A stretch of 64,000 nt of DNA from Sphingorhabdus sp. M41 (lineage in GTDB: Bacteria > Pseudomonadota > Alphaproteobacteria > Sphingomonadales > Sphingomonadaceae). Position numbers and translations under genes: made by a program. Where the stretch lies: contig NZ_CP014545.1 in NCBI RefSeq assembly GCF_001586275.1, positions 3,064,501 through 3,128,500 of the forward strand. Direction: 5' to 3'. Position 1 is the stretch's first letter. The number at the start of each line of letters is the position of its first letter. Below are positions 18,322-27,199 of this stretch, one piece after another. The notes below the pieces were generated by a model. It was not told the DNA's origin. It did no database searches and saw only the letters and a program-made list of their open reading frames with translations.

Positions 18322-18759
18322 TTGGCGGCCAAGACCATCTTTGTATTGAACGGACCCAATCTCAACCTGCTCGGCATGCGCGAACCGGAAATCTACGGTT
18401 CGGAAACGCTCGACGAGATAGCAGGGCAGATTGAGGACCATGCACAGACGCTGGGCTTTGCCGTCGATATTCGCCAGAGCAACCATGAAGGCCATCTGGT
18501 CGACTGGCTGCATGAAGCTTCGGCCGAAGACGCGCATGCCGTGATCCTCAACGCCGGCGCGCTGACCCATACATCCGTTTCACTGTTCGATGCGATCAAG
18601 GCGATTTCCACGCCGGTCATCGAGGTGCATCTTTCCAATCCCGCCGCGCGCGAGGAATTTCGCCACAAGAGTTTCATCGCACCGGTTGCAAAAGGAAGCA
18701 TTTGCGGCTTTGGTGCTTTCGGCTATCAGCTGGCGCTGGACGCGGCGAGCAAATTTTAA
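18322..18759 (+). CDS. aroQ: 3-dehydroquinate dehydratase, type II
   Basis: Third step of the shikimate pathway, dehydration of 3-dehydroquinate. The type II signature [19 protein letters not shown] is at the N-terminus (catalytic Tyr at its end), with [14 protein letters not shown] and the catalytic His in VHLSN later. Length is 145, normal for a dodecameric type II enzyme. A TTG start is preferred because GGAAGG lies 9 bases upstream; a GTG six codons earlier overlaps that site. accB follows after 20 bases, so the three genes aroQ-accB-accC probably form one operon. Confidence 0.92.
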   Translation: MAAKTIFVLNGPNLNLLGMREPEIYGSETLDEIAGQIEDHAQTLGFAVDIRQSNHEGHLVDWLHEASAEDAHAVILNAGALTHTSVSLFDAIKAISTPVIEVHLSNPAAREEFRHKSFIAPVAKGSICGFGAFGYQLALDAASKF

Positions 18760-18779
18760 CCACTGCATAGGGACACAAT

Positions 18780-19253
18780 ATGTCTGCAAAAAAAGAAACG
18801 GGCGAAGGCATGAATGTTGACATCAAGCTGGTCCGTGATCTGGCCGCCATTCTGGAAAAGGCCGGCCTGACCGAGATTGAAGTCGAGGATGGTGACCGCA
18901 AGATCAAGGTTGCGCGCGGCGGTGGGACATATGTCTCCGCTCCTGTCGCCATGGCCCCTGCAGCTGCCCCCGCCGCAGCCGCCCCGGTTGCAGAAGCTGC
19001 TGCCCCAGCGGACGATCACGCTGGCGCACAAAAATCACCGATGGTTGGCACCGCATATCTGGCTGCCGAACCCGGTGCAGCCAATTTTATCAGCATCGGC
19101 GACAAGGTTGCCGTAGGCGACACCTTGCTGATAGTCGAAGCAATGAAGGTGATGAACCCGATTACCTCCGAAAAAGCCGGCACGGTAAAGGCAATCCTGG
19201 TAGAAAATGGCCAGCCCATAGAATTTGACCAGCCTCTGGTCGTGATCGCTTGA
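18780..19253 (+). CDS. accB: biotin carboxyl carrier protein of acetyl-CoA carboxylase
   Basis: Carries biotin between the carboxylase and transferase of acetyl-CoA carboxylase, the first step of fatty-acid synthesis. Length is 157. A short N-terminal domain is followed by an Ala/Pro-rich linker (about 56-80) and the biotinyl domain with AMKVMNP, the biotinylated lysine being Lys123. The ATG at 18780 is used; an internal ATG ten codons later (MNVDIK) is the possible true start. accC follows 10 bases downstream. Confidence 0.95.
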   Translation: MSAKKETGEGMNVDIKLVRDLAAILEKAGLTEIEVEDGDRKIKVARGGGTYVSAPVAMAPAAAPAAAAPVAEAAAPADDHAGAQKSPMVGTAYLAAEPGAANFISIGDKVAVGDTLLIVEAMKVMNPITSEKAGTVKAILVENGQPIEFDQPLVVIA

Positions 19254-19263
19254 GGCTCGCAGC

Positions 19264-20619
19264 GTGACCATTGAAAAAATCCTGATTGCCAATCGCGGGG
19301 AAATCGCTCTGCGGATACTTCGCGCGGCGAAAGAACTCGGCATCGAAACCGTTGCCGTCCACAGTACCGCCGATGCCGACGCGATGCATGTGCGGCTTGC
19401 TGATCAGGCGGTCTGCATTGGTCCGCCGCCAGCAGCCGACAGCTATCTTTCGATCCCGGCGATCATTTCCGCTGCCGAGATCAGCGGTGCGGATGCGATC
19501 CACCCGGGCTACGGCTTCCTCTCCGAAAACGCGCATTTTGCCGAAGTCGTCGAGGCGCATGGCATCAAGTGGATCGGCCCCAAGCCGGAACATATTAAAA
19601 TCATGGGCGACAAGGTTGCCGCCAAGAAGACGGCCGGCGATCTGGGCATCCCGCTCGTCCCCGGTTCCGATGGTGCGGTCAGCGAGATCGAAGAAGCCAA
19701 GCAGGTTGCCAGGCAGGTCGGCTATCCGGTGATCATCAAGGCGGCATCCGGCGGCGGTGGTCGCGGCATGAAAGTGGTCAACAGCGAGACCGAGCTGGAA
19801 ACCCAGATGAAACAGGCTGGCACGGAAGCCAAGGCGGCCTTTGGTGACGCGACGGTCTATATCGAGAAATATCTCGGCGATCCGCGCCATATCGAATTTC
19901 AGGTGTTTGGCGACGGCCGCGGCAATGCCATCCATCTCGGCGAGCGCGACTGTTCGCTGCAGCGCCGTCACCAGAAAGTGCTCGAAGAAGCGCCTTCACC
20001 GGTGATCAGCGCCGAGCAGCGCGAGAAAATGGGCAAGGTCTGCGTCGACGCGATGAAGGGCATGTCCTATCGCGGCGCCGGCACCATCGAGTTTCTTTAC
20101 GAGAACAATGAATTCTACTTCATCGAAATGAATACCCGCCTGCAGGTCGAGCATCCGGTCACCGAGATGATCACCGGTTTCGATCTGGTGCGCGAACAGA
20201 TCCGCATCGCCGACGGCCGCGACCTTTCGGTCACGCAGGACGAACTGGAGTTCAAGGGCCACGCCATTGAATGCCGGATCAATGCGGAGAATCCGAAAAC
20301 CTGGGCCCCCTCGCCCGGCAAGGTCACCAGCTATCACGCGCCCGGCGGCATGCATGTGCGCGTCGATAGCGGCCTCTATGCCGGCTATTCGATCCCGCCT
20401 TATTACGACAGCATGATCGCCAAGCTGATCGTCTATGGCCGCACCCGCGACGGCTGCATGATGCGACTCGCCCGCGCGCTCGACGAATTTGTCATCGAAG
20501 GCGTCCAGACCACGATCCCGCTCCACCAGAAACTCGTCTATGACGAGGAATTCCAGTCCGGCGAATATACGATCAAATGGCTGGAAGAATGGCTGGAGAA
20601 GGATAATCTGAAGGATTAG
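19264..20619 (+). CDS. accC: biotin carboxylase of acetyl-CoA carboxylase
   Basis: ATP-dependent carboxylation of biotin on AccB. Length is 451, standard. It begins (GTG) with [19 protein letters not shown]. The ATP-grasp part has [14 protein letters not shown] near 158-171, the [10 protein letters not shown] block near 209 and the active-site [14 protein letters not shown] near 288-301. It is the last gene of aroQ-accB-accC. Confidence 0.96.
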   Translation: MTIEKILIANRGEIALRILRAAKELGIETVAVHSTADADAMHVRLADQAVCIGPPPAADSYLSIPAIISAAEISGADAIHPGYGFLSENAHFAEVVEAHGIKWIGPKPEHIKIMGDKVAAKKTAGDLGIPLVPGSDGAVSEIEEAKQVARQVGYPVIIKAASGGGGRGMKVVNSETELETQMKQAGTEAKAAFGDATVYIEKYLGDPRHIEFQVFGDGRGNAIHLGERDCSLQRRHQKVLEEAPSPVISAEQREKMGKVCVDAMKGMSYRGAGTIEFLYENNEFYFIEMNTRLQVEHPVTEMITGFDLVREQIRIADGRDLSVTQDELEFKGHAIECRINAENPKTWAPSPGKVTSYHAPGGMHVRVDSGLYAGYSIPPYYDSMIAKLIVYGRTRDGCMMRLARALDEFVIEGVQTTIPLHQKLVYDEEFQSGEYTIKWLEEWLEKDNLKD

Positions 20620-20907
20620 GCTTTTGCCTGTGCATGGGCGAAGGCCGCAGTCCATCTCCCGACCTCTGAGAATCACGAGCGTTACAATCGAACACCCTAC
20701 TTGTGGAACGATGCCAAACTCAGGCTTTGCTTGCTGTATATTAGAGGGGTCCCCGCCTGCGCGGGCATGGCATGCACAGGAGTCTTGTTCAGGTTAACTC
20801 CACCTTTCCTGAATATAACAAGTCAGTTCAGGAGTCTGACAGGGTTAATAAACTATGACCTGTTGCACAGATGCGGCAAATGGAGTCGCCAGCAACAGGA
20901 GTAAGCC
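20620..20907. promoter_or_regulatory. upstream region of the RcnB-like gene with repeated TTCAGG motifs
   Basis: Three copies of the same hexamer lie close together: TTCAGG at 20788-20793, its complement CCTGAA at 20808-20813 and TTCAGG at 20827-20832. The first two form an inverted repeat with a 14-base spacer. They are 75-120 bases before the RcnB-like start, a position suited to a regulator-binding site. No other gene is seen in the region. Confidence 0.4.
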
Positions 20908-21909
20908 ATGCGTATATTTTTAATCACCGGCCTGATGGCGGCCACTATGTTGACGCCCGCTGCGGCATCAGCCGCCGAAATCGCCCCGAATCTCAATAGC
21001 GCGCCGGGACTGGTTCAGATTGATCTCACCGGCACCGCCGCCTTGCAGCGCGATGGCCTGAGCGAACGCCGCGGCAACCGCGGTGAGCGCAGCAACAATC
21101 GCGGCAGTGGCCAGCGTCAGGCACAGCGGGCCGAAAATCGCAACAACCGGGGACAGGCGCAGGTAAATCCGCAGACCCGCGGTGATCGCGCCGAAACCCG
21201 GCAGAACCGTCGAGTGGACCGTTCTGATCGCGATTTCAGCAACAGAAATGCGCAGCGCCCCGCGCGTCAGGACCGCAACGTGAATCTCGCAACCGAGCGA
21301 AATCAGCGGGTGGACCGGCAACGCGATAGCAATCGCAGGGTGACGCAAAACCGGCAAGTTACCCAGCAACGCGCTGCTCGCCGCGGCGACAGCAACCGGG
21401 ATGGCCGGGTAGACCGGCGTTTCGATCGTAACCGCGATGGCCGAATTGACCGGCGCTATGATCGCAACAATAATGGACGCGTCGATCGCCGGGTAGACCG
21501 TAACCGCGACGGACGGATTGACCGGCGCTATGATCGCAACGACAATGGCCGGGTCGATCGCCGTTATCGGGATAACCGCAATGCTGCGCGCAGCAGCCGC
21601 AACTGGAACCGCAGCTGGCGCAACGACCGGCGCTATGACTGGCAGCGCTACCGCCAGACCCACCGCAATCATTACCGCTTGGGGCGCTATTATTCCCCCT
21701 ATCGGGATTATCGCTACCGCCGCCTGAATATCGGTATCTATCTGGGATCTGCCTTCTACGGCTCGCGCTACTGGATCAACAACCCGAGCTATTATCGCCT
21801 GCCTGCGGCTTATCCGGGAACACGCTGGGTCCGCTATTATGACGATGTCCTGCTGATCGACACGTACACAGGCGAAGTCATCGACGTGATCTACGACTTC
21901 TTCTGGTAA
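20908..21909 (+). CDS. exported RcnB-like protein with five EF-hand-like 12-residue repeats
   Basis: Exported, very Arg/Asn-rich protein of 333 residues. A signal peptide ends near AASAAE (20-24). Residues 161-220 are five tandem 12-residue units, beginning at 161, 173, 185, 197 and 209, of pattern D-x-N-x-D/N-G-x-[IV]-D-R-R, which resembles calcium-binding EF-hand or dockerin loops. The C-terminus, ending DDVLLIDTYTGEVIDVIYDF, fits the RcnB family (periplasmic, linked in E. coli to nickel/cobalt). GGAG lies 7 bases before the ATG. A metal-binding envelope role is inferred only. Confidence 0.75.
   Translation: MRIFLITGLMAATMLTPAAASAAEIAPNLNSAPGLVQIDLTGTAALQRDGLSERRGNRGERSNNRGSGQRQAQRAENRNNRGQAQVNPQTRGDRAETRQNRRVDRSDRDFSNRNAQRPARQDRNVNLATERNQRVDRQRDSNRRVTQNRQVTQQRAARRGDSNRDGRVDRRFDRNRDGRIDRRYDRNNNGRVDRRVDRNRDGRIDRRYDRNDNGRVDRRYRDNRNAARSSRNWNRSWRNDRRYDWQRYRQTHRNHYRLGRYYSPYRDYRYRRLNIGIYLGSAFYGSRYWINNPSYYRLPAAYPGTRWVRYYDDVLLIDTYTGEVIDVIYDFFW
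21388..21567 (+). repeat. 36-bp tandem repeat encoding EF-hand-like units
   Basis: Five in-frame copies of 36 bases inside the RcnB-like gene, each encoding one D-x-N-x-D-G-x-I-D-R-R unit. Copies 2 and 4 are nearly identical, which points to recent duplication of a two-unit block. Confidence 0.8.
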
Positions 21910-21925
21910 TACCGGATAAGGAAAA

Positions 21926-21964
21926 CAAGAAACCCGCTGCCTTGCGAAGGCGGCGGGTTTCTTG
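21926..21964. terminator. bidirectional hairpin terminator
   Basis: CAAGAAACCCGCTGCC pairs with GGCGGCGGGTTTCTTG around a TTGCGAA loop, between the convergent RcnB-like and YceI genes. Long stem; the arms end in short T or A runs so it can serve both strands. Confidence 0.8.
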
Positions 21965-21994
21965 CAATACAATATTAAGCCGTGTTCCGCCTGA

Positions 21995-22621
21995 TCAGTT
22001 CTTTTCAAAGGCGACGTGAATTTCCAGTTCGACGACATCCGACACCAACGGAATGGCCGTATCTATGCCAAAATCGCTGCGCTCGATCGTCGTGGTCGCG
22101 GAAAAGCCCAGAGTGAGCTTCTTGTTGTACGGATTATTCCCTGCACCGGTAAATTCGGCATCCAGCGTCACCGGTTTTGTGATGCCATTCAACGTCAGAT
22201 TGCCGTCGATTTTTGCGCTGTTGCCGGATGCGCTGACGCTGGTCGATACGAAGCGCGCATCGCTGGGATCGGGGCCGAAGAAATCGGGCTTCGCGCCGTC
22301 CTTGCCCGCACGCAACAGGTGATCGGTCAGTCCGGCACTCGCAGTCGTCACCTTGCCAACCGGTATCGTCACATCGACGCTGGCTGCGGAAAGATCTGCC
22401 GGATCTATCGTCAAGGTCCCTGCCACATCGCCGAACAGTCCGATATAATCGCTAAAGCCGAAATGATTGACCTCCCACGCGATCAGCGAATGGGCAGGGT
22501 CGGCAGTATAGCTTCCGGCGACGACGCGGGTCGCATCCATTTGTCCCGGTACCTGGGGGGCAGACTGCGCAAGCAGGGGTGCCGTCGCGGCTAATGCAAT
22601 TAGAGCAAGGGGGAGGCGCAT
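21995..22621 (-). CDS. YceI family periplasmic protein
   Basis: Exported lipocalin-like protein of 208 residues. A signal peptide (MRLPLALIALAATAPLLAQS) is followed by the YceI barrel: DPAHSLIAWEVNHFGFSDY, FGDVAGTLTIDP, and the C-terminal GNLTLNGITKPVTLDAEF and SDFGID blocks. Family members bind isoprenoid or other amphiphilic ligands. The start MRLP gives a proper signal peptide with GAGGA upstream. It is transcribed toward the RcnB-like gene. Confidence 0.9.
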   Translation of the reverse strand: MRLPLALIALAATAPLLAQSAPQVPGQMDATRVVAGSYTADPAHSLIAWEVNHFGFSDYIGLFGDVAGTLTIDPADLSAASVDVTIPVGKVTTASAGLTDHLLRAGKDGAKPDFFGPDPSDARFVSTSVSASGNSAKIDGNLTLNGITKPVTLDAEFTGAGNNPYNKKLTLGFSATTTIERSDFGIDTAIPLVSDVVELEIHVAFEKN

Positions 22622-22841
22622 GATATAATTCCTCAAAATGAAAGGGCCAGGGATACAATCAGTGAAATCATCGTTGAGCCAACGGCTTTTGTCAATTGGC
22701 GGCCCATCGAGTCCGCATCGGCTTTGGCTCTCTTGGTCTACAATGATGCCCCCGACAAAAAGTTGCTGACCATGTAACCCTTTCCTGTTGCAACTTGGCG
22801 AACGGCCAAGCAAAAGCGCATCAAAGAACAGGAGAAACTGG

Positions 22842-24122
22842 ATGATACGCGCACTCGGGCTGACAATATCGACTCTGGCACTCGGAATGTTGCCGGCCGG
22901 GGCCATCGCCCAGGACCAGATCATCCGGGTCGGCAATCTGCTGACCGATGCCGCCTCATCGCTGAGCGGGCCAGCCACCATCATCGTCCGCGATGGGAAG
23001 ATCGTCGAAATCCGGCGCGGATCGGATGCAGTGACCGATGCTGACGCCACCATCATCGATCTGAGCACCAAGACCGTGATGCCCGGCCTGATCGACCTGC
23101 ACGTTCACCTGACCGGCGATCCCGGCGGCGATTTCTGGAAGGAAACCACCGAGCCGACCGAATGGGGCGTGGTCGTCGGTGCCAAAAATGCGCTGATTAC
23201 GGCAAAAGCCGGCTTCACCACCGTGCGCGAGGCCGGCTCCTCGCAATATTCGGCCTTCTCGCTGCGCCGCGGTACCGCCGAGGGCATCATCCCCGGTCCC
23301 CGCATCATCGCCGCCGGACCGGCGCTGGCGATCGTCGGCGGCCATGGTGACGTGTCCGGCTTTACCGAGGATGTGAACGACCTGCTGACCAGCGGCTATA
23401 GCTGCACCGGTGCGGTTGAATGTGCGGAGAAAGTGCGCAAGGCAAGCCGCGCGGGCTCCGATATCATCAAGATTACCGCGACCGGCGGTGTCCTGTCGCA
23501 ACAGGGTCGCGGACTGGACGCACAATTTACCAGCGAGGAAATGCAGTCCATCGCCGACACCGCCCATTCGCTCGGCCTGAAAGTCATGGCCCATGCCCAC
23601 GGCGCGCGCGGCATCGAGGCAGCGGCGCGGGCCGGTATCGATACGATCGAGCACGGAACCTTCGCTGACGAAGCTGCGCTGAAAGTCATGAAAGCCGGCG
23701 GCACGGCGATGGTGCCGACGCTGATGGCATTCAAGGGAGTGAGCGAGCGGCTCGGCAAGGGCATTTATACACCAGTGGTCGAAGACAAGATCCGCATGAC
23801 CATGGGCCGCGTCGGCAAGGCTGTCACCCAGGCAAAGCAAATGGGCGTGCCGATTGCCTTTGGCACCGACGCCGGTGTCTTTGACCATGGCCGCAATGCC
23901 GAGGAACTGCAGCTGATGGTCGATGCCGGCCTGACTCGGCGCGAAGCCATCGCCAGCGCCACCACTGTCGCGGCGAAAACGCTCGATATGGAGAATGAAA
24001 TTGGCCGGATCGCGGTTGGCTATTCCGCCGATCTGATCGCCATCGACGGCAACCCGCTGGACGATGTCCGCACACTCGAAAAGGTCGACTGGGTGATGGT
24101 GCGCGGTCGCATCATCGACTAG
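22842..24122 (+). CDS. exported amidohydrolase family protein (Xaa-Pro dipeptidase-like)
   Basis: Metal-dependent hydrolase of 426 residues with a signal peptide (LGLTISTLALGMLPAGAIA). Metal-site motifs of the amidohydrolase superfamily are clear: PGLIDLHVHL, IIKITATGG (bridging Lys), AHAHGARGIEAA, DTIEHGTF and FGTDAG. This exported subgroup is often annotated as Xaa-Pro dipeptidase or imidazolonepropionase-like; substrates are uncertain. AGGAG lies upstream of the ATG. The 2OG-oxygenase gene follows 9 bases after the stop. Confidence 0.88.
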   Translation: MIRALGLTISTLALGMLPAGAIAQDQIIRVGNLLTDAASSLSGPATIIVRDGKIVEIRRGSDAVTDADATIIDLSTKTVMPGLIDLHVHLTGDPGGDFWKETTEPTEWGVVVGAKNALITAKAGFTTVREAGSSQYSAFSLRRGTAEGIIPGPRIIAAGPALAIVGGHGDVSGFTEDVNDLLTSGYSCTGAVECAEKVRKASRAGSDIIKITATGGVLSQQGRGLDAQFTSEEMQSIADTAHSLGLKVMAHAHGARGIEAAARAGIDTIEHGTFADEAALKVMKAGGTAMVPTLMAFKGVSERLGKGIYTPVVEDKIRMTMGRVGKAVTQAKQMGVPIAFGTDAGVFDHGRNAEELQLMVDAGLTRREAIASATTVAAKTLDMENEIGRIAVGYSADLIAIDGNPLDDVRTLEKVDWVMVRGRIID

Positions 24123-24131
24123 GTTCCGGCC

Positions 24132-24824
24132 ATGGCCAGGGTCTTTTCCAAAAAGCAGATTGAGCGTTATACCAGCCCCCGCCGGATGGCCGCGCTTGGC
24201 CAGCAGGTCACCGATACGCTCAACGCCCATCCCCGGGTGCAGTGGCTGGAAAGTCCGTTTGTGCAGCTCTACGTCTACCAGAATTTTCTCAGCGAGGCTG
24301 ACTGCGACCTGCTGATCACGATGATCGACAGCAACAGCCAGCCTTCGACCCTCTACGAGGGTACGGAGCGCGAGGGCTATCGCACCAGCTACAGCTGCAA
24401 TGTCGATCCCGCCGATCCCGATATCCGCCGCATCGACAAATCAATCTGCGACCTGATGGGCCTGCCGCAAACGCACAGCGAAATATTGCAAGGCCAGCGC
24501 TATCAACCGGGACAACAGTTCAAGGACCATCACGACTATTTTCACGAAAGCGAGAAATATTGGCAATATGAAGGCCCCAATGGTGGCCAGCGCAGCTGGA
24601 CCGCCATGGCCTATCTCAACCAGCCGGAACAGGGCGGTGCCACTGCCTTCCCGCAATTGCAATATGAGGTCGAACCACGCCGCGGGATGCTGCTGATCTG
24701 GAACAATATGAAGCTCGACGGGACCCCCAATATCGACACGCTGCACGCAGGAAAGCCGGTCGAGCAAGGCACTAAATATATCATCACCAAATGGTTCCGG
24801 CTCAACCAGTGGCAGAAAGCCTGA
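24132..24824 (+). CDS. 2-oxoglutarate/Fe(II) oxygenase, prolyl 4-hydroxylase-like
   Basis: Cytoplasmic oxygenase of 230 residues. The iron ligands and 2-oxoglutarate Lys follow the prolyl-4-hydroxylase pattern: H-x-D in QQFKDHHDYF (near 132-140), and a distal His in LHAGKPVEQGTKYIITKWFR with the 2OG-binding Lys ten residues on. The double-stranded beta-helix fold spans about 60-230. The gene is close behind an exported amidohydrolase/dipeptidase gene; a shared role with proline-containing substrates is possible but is my inference. Confidence 0.88.
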   Translation: MARVFSKKQIERYTSPRRMAALGQQVTDTLNAHPRVQWLESPFVQLYVYQNFLSEADCDLLITMIDSNSQPSTLYEGTEREGYRTSYSCNVDPADPDIRRIDKSICDLMGLPQTHSEILQGQRYQPGQQFKDHHDYFHESEKYWQYEGPNGGQRSWTAMAYLNQPEQGGATAFPQLQYEVEPRRGMLLIWNNMKLDGTPNIDTLHAGKPVEQGTKYIITKWFRLNQWQKA

Positions 24825-24957
24825 CCCCCGGAACGGCGCGTTCTCCGATCAACCGCCAACCGGTTTCGACCAACGACGTCACAGGTCCGGCGAAGTCGTT
24901 GCGAGCGATACTTTACCGTGTTAGCTGGGCATAACAGTTTTTGGATAGGAATAGAAA

Positions 24958-26790
24958 ATGATCAAGAAATCGCTCGCCCTTCTTCTCGGCACCAGCCTGC
25001 TCGCCACCGGCAGCATCGCGATCGCCCAGCCGCTGGCCGTGACCAGCGCAGCAGCGATGGAACATCACGAAGAAGCGAAGATGACCGAGGGCCAGAAGAT
25101 GAAGGCCCTGTTCGCCAAGAGCGATGAGGAAAATCTCAAGCGCAATCCGATCGGCGCGCTGTTCCGCGGTGACGAACGCTATGCCGATCAGCTCGGCGAC
25201 TATATTTCGGATGAATATTTCGCCAAGGAAAAAGCCGCCGAGACCGCAGAACTGGCGGCGCTGTTGAAGCTCGATCGCAGCAAGCTGAGCGCCACCGACA
25301 AAATCGCTTATGACGTTTTCAAGCGCGACAAGGAGCAGGCGCTCAAGGGCTATTCCGACGAAATCATGGCCCTCACCGTCGTCCGTCCGGTCAATCATTT
25401 CAGCGGCTTTCACACATTCTATCCCAATTTTGCTTCCGGCAAGGGCGGCGCGCCGTTCAAGACGGTGAAAAATTACGAAGATAATCTGAAGCGCCACAAG
25501 CAGTTCATCACCATCGGTGACCGTTCGATCGGCCGTTTCCGCGAAGGCATGGAAAGCGGCGTCGTCGAGACCAAGCTGACGATCACCAATGTCATCGAAC
25601 AGCTCGCCACCCAGATCGGCCTCGGTCTGGAAAACAGCCCGTTCATGGCCCCAACCAAGAATTTCCCCGAGGATTTCAGCGACGCCGACAAAAAGCGCCT
25701 GACCAAGGAATATGCTGCGGCGACCACCGATATTTTTGCCGGCTATCAGCGGATGCATGATTTCCTGAAAGACGAATATCTCGCCGTAGCGCGCGACGAA
25801 GTCGGCCTGTCGGGCATGAAGGGCGGCGCGCTTCTCTACGAGAATATGATCGAAAATACGACCACCCTGCCGCTCAAGGCCGACTATATCCACAATCTCG
25901 GCCTCAGCGAAGTCACCCGGATCAAGACCGAAATGGAAGCGATCAAGGCCGAGGTTGGCTTTGACGGCACCTTGTCCGAATTTTTCGAATTTCTGCGCAC
26001 CGACGAACAATTCCACCCCGAATCCCGCGAAGCGCTGACCCAGGCCTATTATGACATGGGCAAGACGGTCGACGCGAAAATTGGCGAGCAGTTCAAGGTG
26101 CTGCCGAAATCGCCGCTGGAAATTCGTCCCTATGAAGAATCGATCGAGAAATTCCAGGCTGGCGGTTCCTATCAGAGCGGCACGCCCGACGGCTCGCGTG
26201 CCGGCGTCTTCTATTTCAACGCCTATGACCTGCCGTCGCGCAATACCTCGGGCATCACCACCCTCTATCTGCACGAAGGCGCGCCAGGCCATCACTTCCA
26301 GATTTCCCTCGCTCAGGAAAATACCGACCTGCCGAACTTCATGCGCTTTGGTGGCAACACCGCCTTTGTCGAAGGCTGGGCGCTCTATGCAGAGAAGCTG
26401 GGCTTCCCGATGGACCTCTATAACGATCCCTATCAGCGCTTCGGCCATCTCGACGACGAAATGCTCCGCGCAATGCGTCTGGTCGTCGACACCGGCCTGC
26501 ACAGCAAGGGCTGGACCCGCGAACAGGCGATCAAATATATGCTCGACAACAGCAGCATGGGCGAAACCGATGCCACCGCCGAAGTCGAACGCTATATCGC
26601 TATCCCCTCGCAGGCTTTGGCCTACAAGATCGGCGCGCTGACCATCCAGCGTCTGAAGAAAGAAGCCCAGGATACGCTCGGCGACAAGTTCGACCCGCGC
26701 GAATTCCACGATCAGGTACTCAACACCGGCGCGCTGCCGATGACCGTACTGGAAAGCAAGATCCGCGACTGGATCAAGTCGCAGGCGTAG
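24958..26790 (+). CDS. DUF885 family exported protein (metallopeptidase-like)
   Basis: Exported protein of 610 residues. A signal peptide ends near residue 26 (ATGSIAIAQ). The diagnostic DUF885 motif HEGAPGHH is at residues 439-446, a variant of zinc-metallopeptidase HExxxH. The long, largely helical body has the FVEGWALYAEKLG block just after it, supplying another likely Glu ligand. Some relatives are annotated dipeptidyl carboxypeptidase-like, but biochemical support is thin. It follows amidohydrolase and oxygenase genes on the same strand after a 133-base gap. Confidence 0.9.
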   Translation: MIKKSLALLLGTSLLATGSIAIAQPLAVTSAAAMEHHEEAKMTEGQKMKALFAKSDEENLKRNPIGALFRGDERYADQLGDYISDEYFAKEKAAETAELAALLKLDRSKLSATDKIAYDVFKRDKEQALKGYSDEIMALTVVRPVNHFSGFHTFYPNFASGKGGAPFKTVKNYEDNLKRHKQFITIGDRSIGRFREGMESGVVETKLTITNVIEQLATQIGLGLENSPFMAPTKNFPEDFSDADKKRLTKEYAAATTDIFAGYQRMHDFLKDEYLAVARDEVGLSGMKGGALLYENMIENTTTLPLKADYIHNLGLSEVTRIKTEMEAIKAEVGFDGTLSEFFEFLRTDEQFHPESREALTQAYYDMGKTVDAKIGEQFKVLPKSPLEIRPYEESIEKFQAGGSYQSGTPDGSRAGVFYFNAYDLPSRNTSGITTLYLHEGAPGHHFQISLAQENTDLPNFMRFGGNTAFVEGWALYAEKLGFPMDLYNDPYQRFGHLDDEMLRAMRLVVDTGLHSKGWTREQAIKYMLDNSSMGETDATAEVERYIAIPSQALAYKIGALTIQRLKKEAQDTLGDKFDPREFHDQVLNTGALPMTVLESKIRDWIKSQA

Positions 26791-26798
26791 ATTTTTTG

Positions 26799-26963
26799 CT
26801 GCACCTTCTCCCGTGAGGGAGAAGGATACAAAGCCTTATCGCTTTAGCGATTAGGCGGCGTTGGATGAGGGCATTCTGCGTGCGAGATTGTACACCCTCA
26901 TCCAGCTCCGACTAGCGAACAAGTTCGCAAGTCTGCACAACCTTCTCCCTCACGGGAGAAGGC
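26799..26963. repeat. paired palindromic repeat with CCTTCTCCC ends
   Basis: Left end CCTTCTCCCGTGAGGGAGAAGG and right end CCTTCTCCCTCACGGGAGAAGG are each palindromic and are inverted copies of one another. The middle contains a complementary TCATCC/GGATGAG segment. It is a relative of the element at 6736-6896. Confidence 0.7.
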
Positions 26964-27199
26964 CCCTCACCCTGTCATTGCGAGCGTAGCGAATAAGCCT
27001 CGCCAAATCCCACCCCCGCCCCCTCCCTTGAAAGGCAGGGGCTTGATAAATTTTCCTGTCCTACATCGCGCATAATATGATAGTCGTGCCCCATGGCAAA
27101 TCCGAAATCCTCATCCAAAAAACCGCCAATTTACGCCAATTTGAGGCCAGTCCGCCTTTTTTCCTTTAACACTGTAAAGTTTGTAAAGTTCGGAGCCCC
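26964..27199. promoter_or_regulatory. argE upstream region with REP fragment and short direct repeats
   Basis: At 26976-26994 lies TCATTGCGAGCGTAGCGAA, a typical dispersed palindrome fragment. Closer to argE are two direct repeats: CGCCAATTT at 27124 and 27134, and GTAAAGTT at 27174 and 27183, periods 10 and 9. The latter end 9 bases before the argE start. They may be operator half-sites. No gene is seen. Confidence 0.35.

Noticed and set aside
24913-26709. 598-codon frame opposite the DUF885 gene
   Set aside because: The DUF885 protein has a signal peptide and HEGAPGHH motif; the antisense product is low-complexity with no motif.
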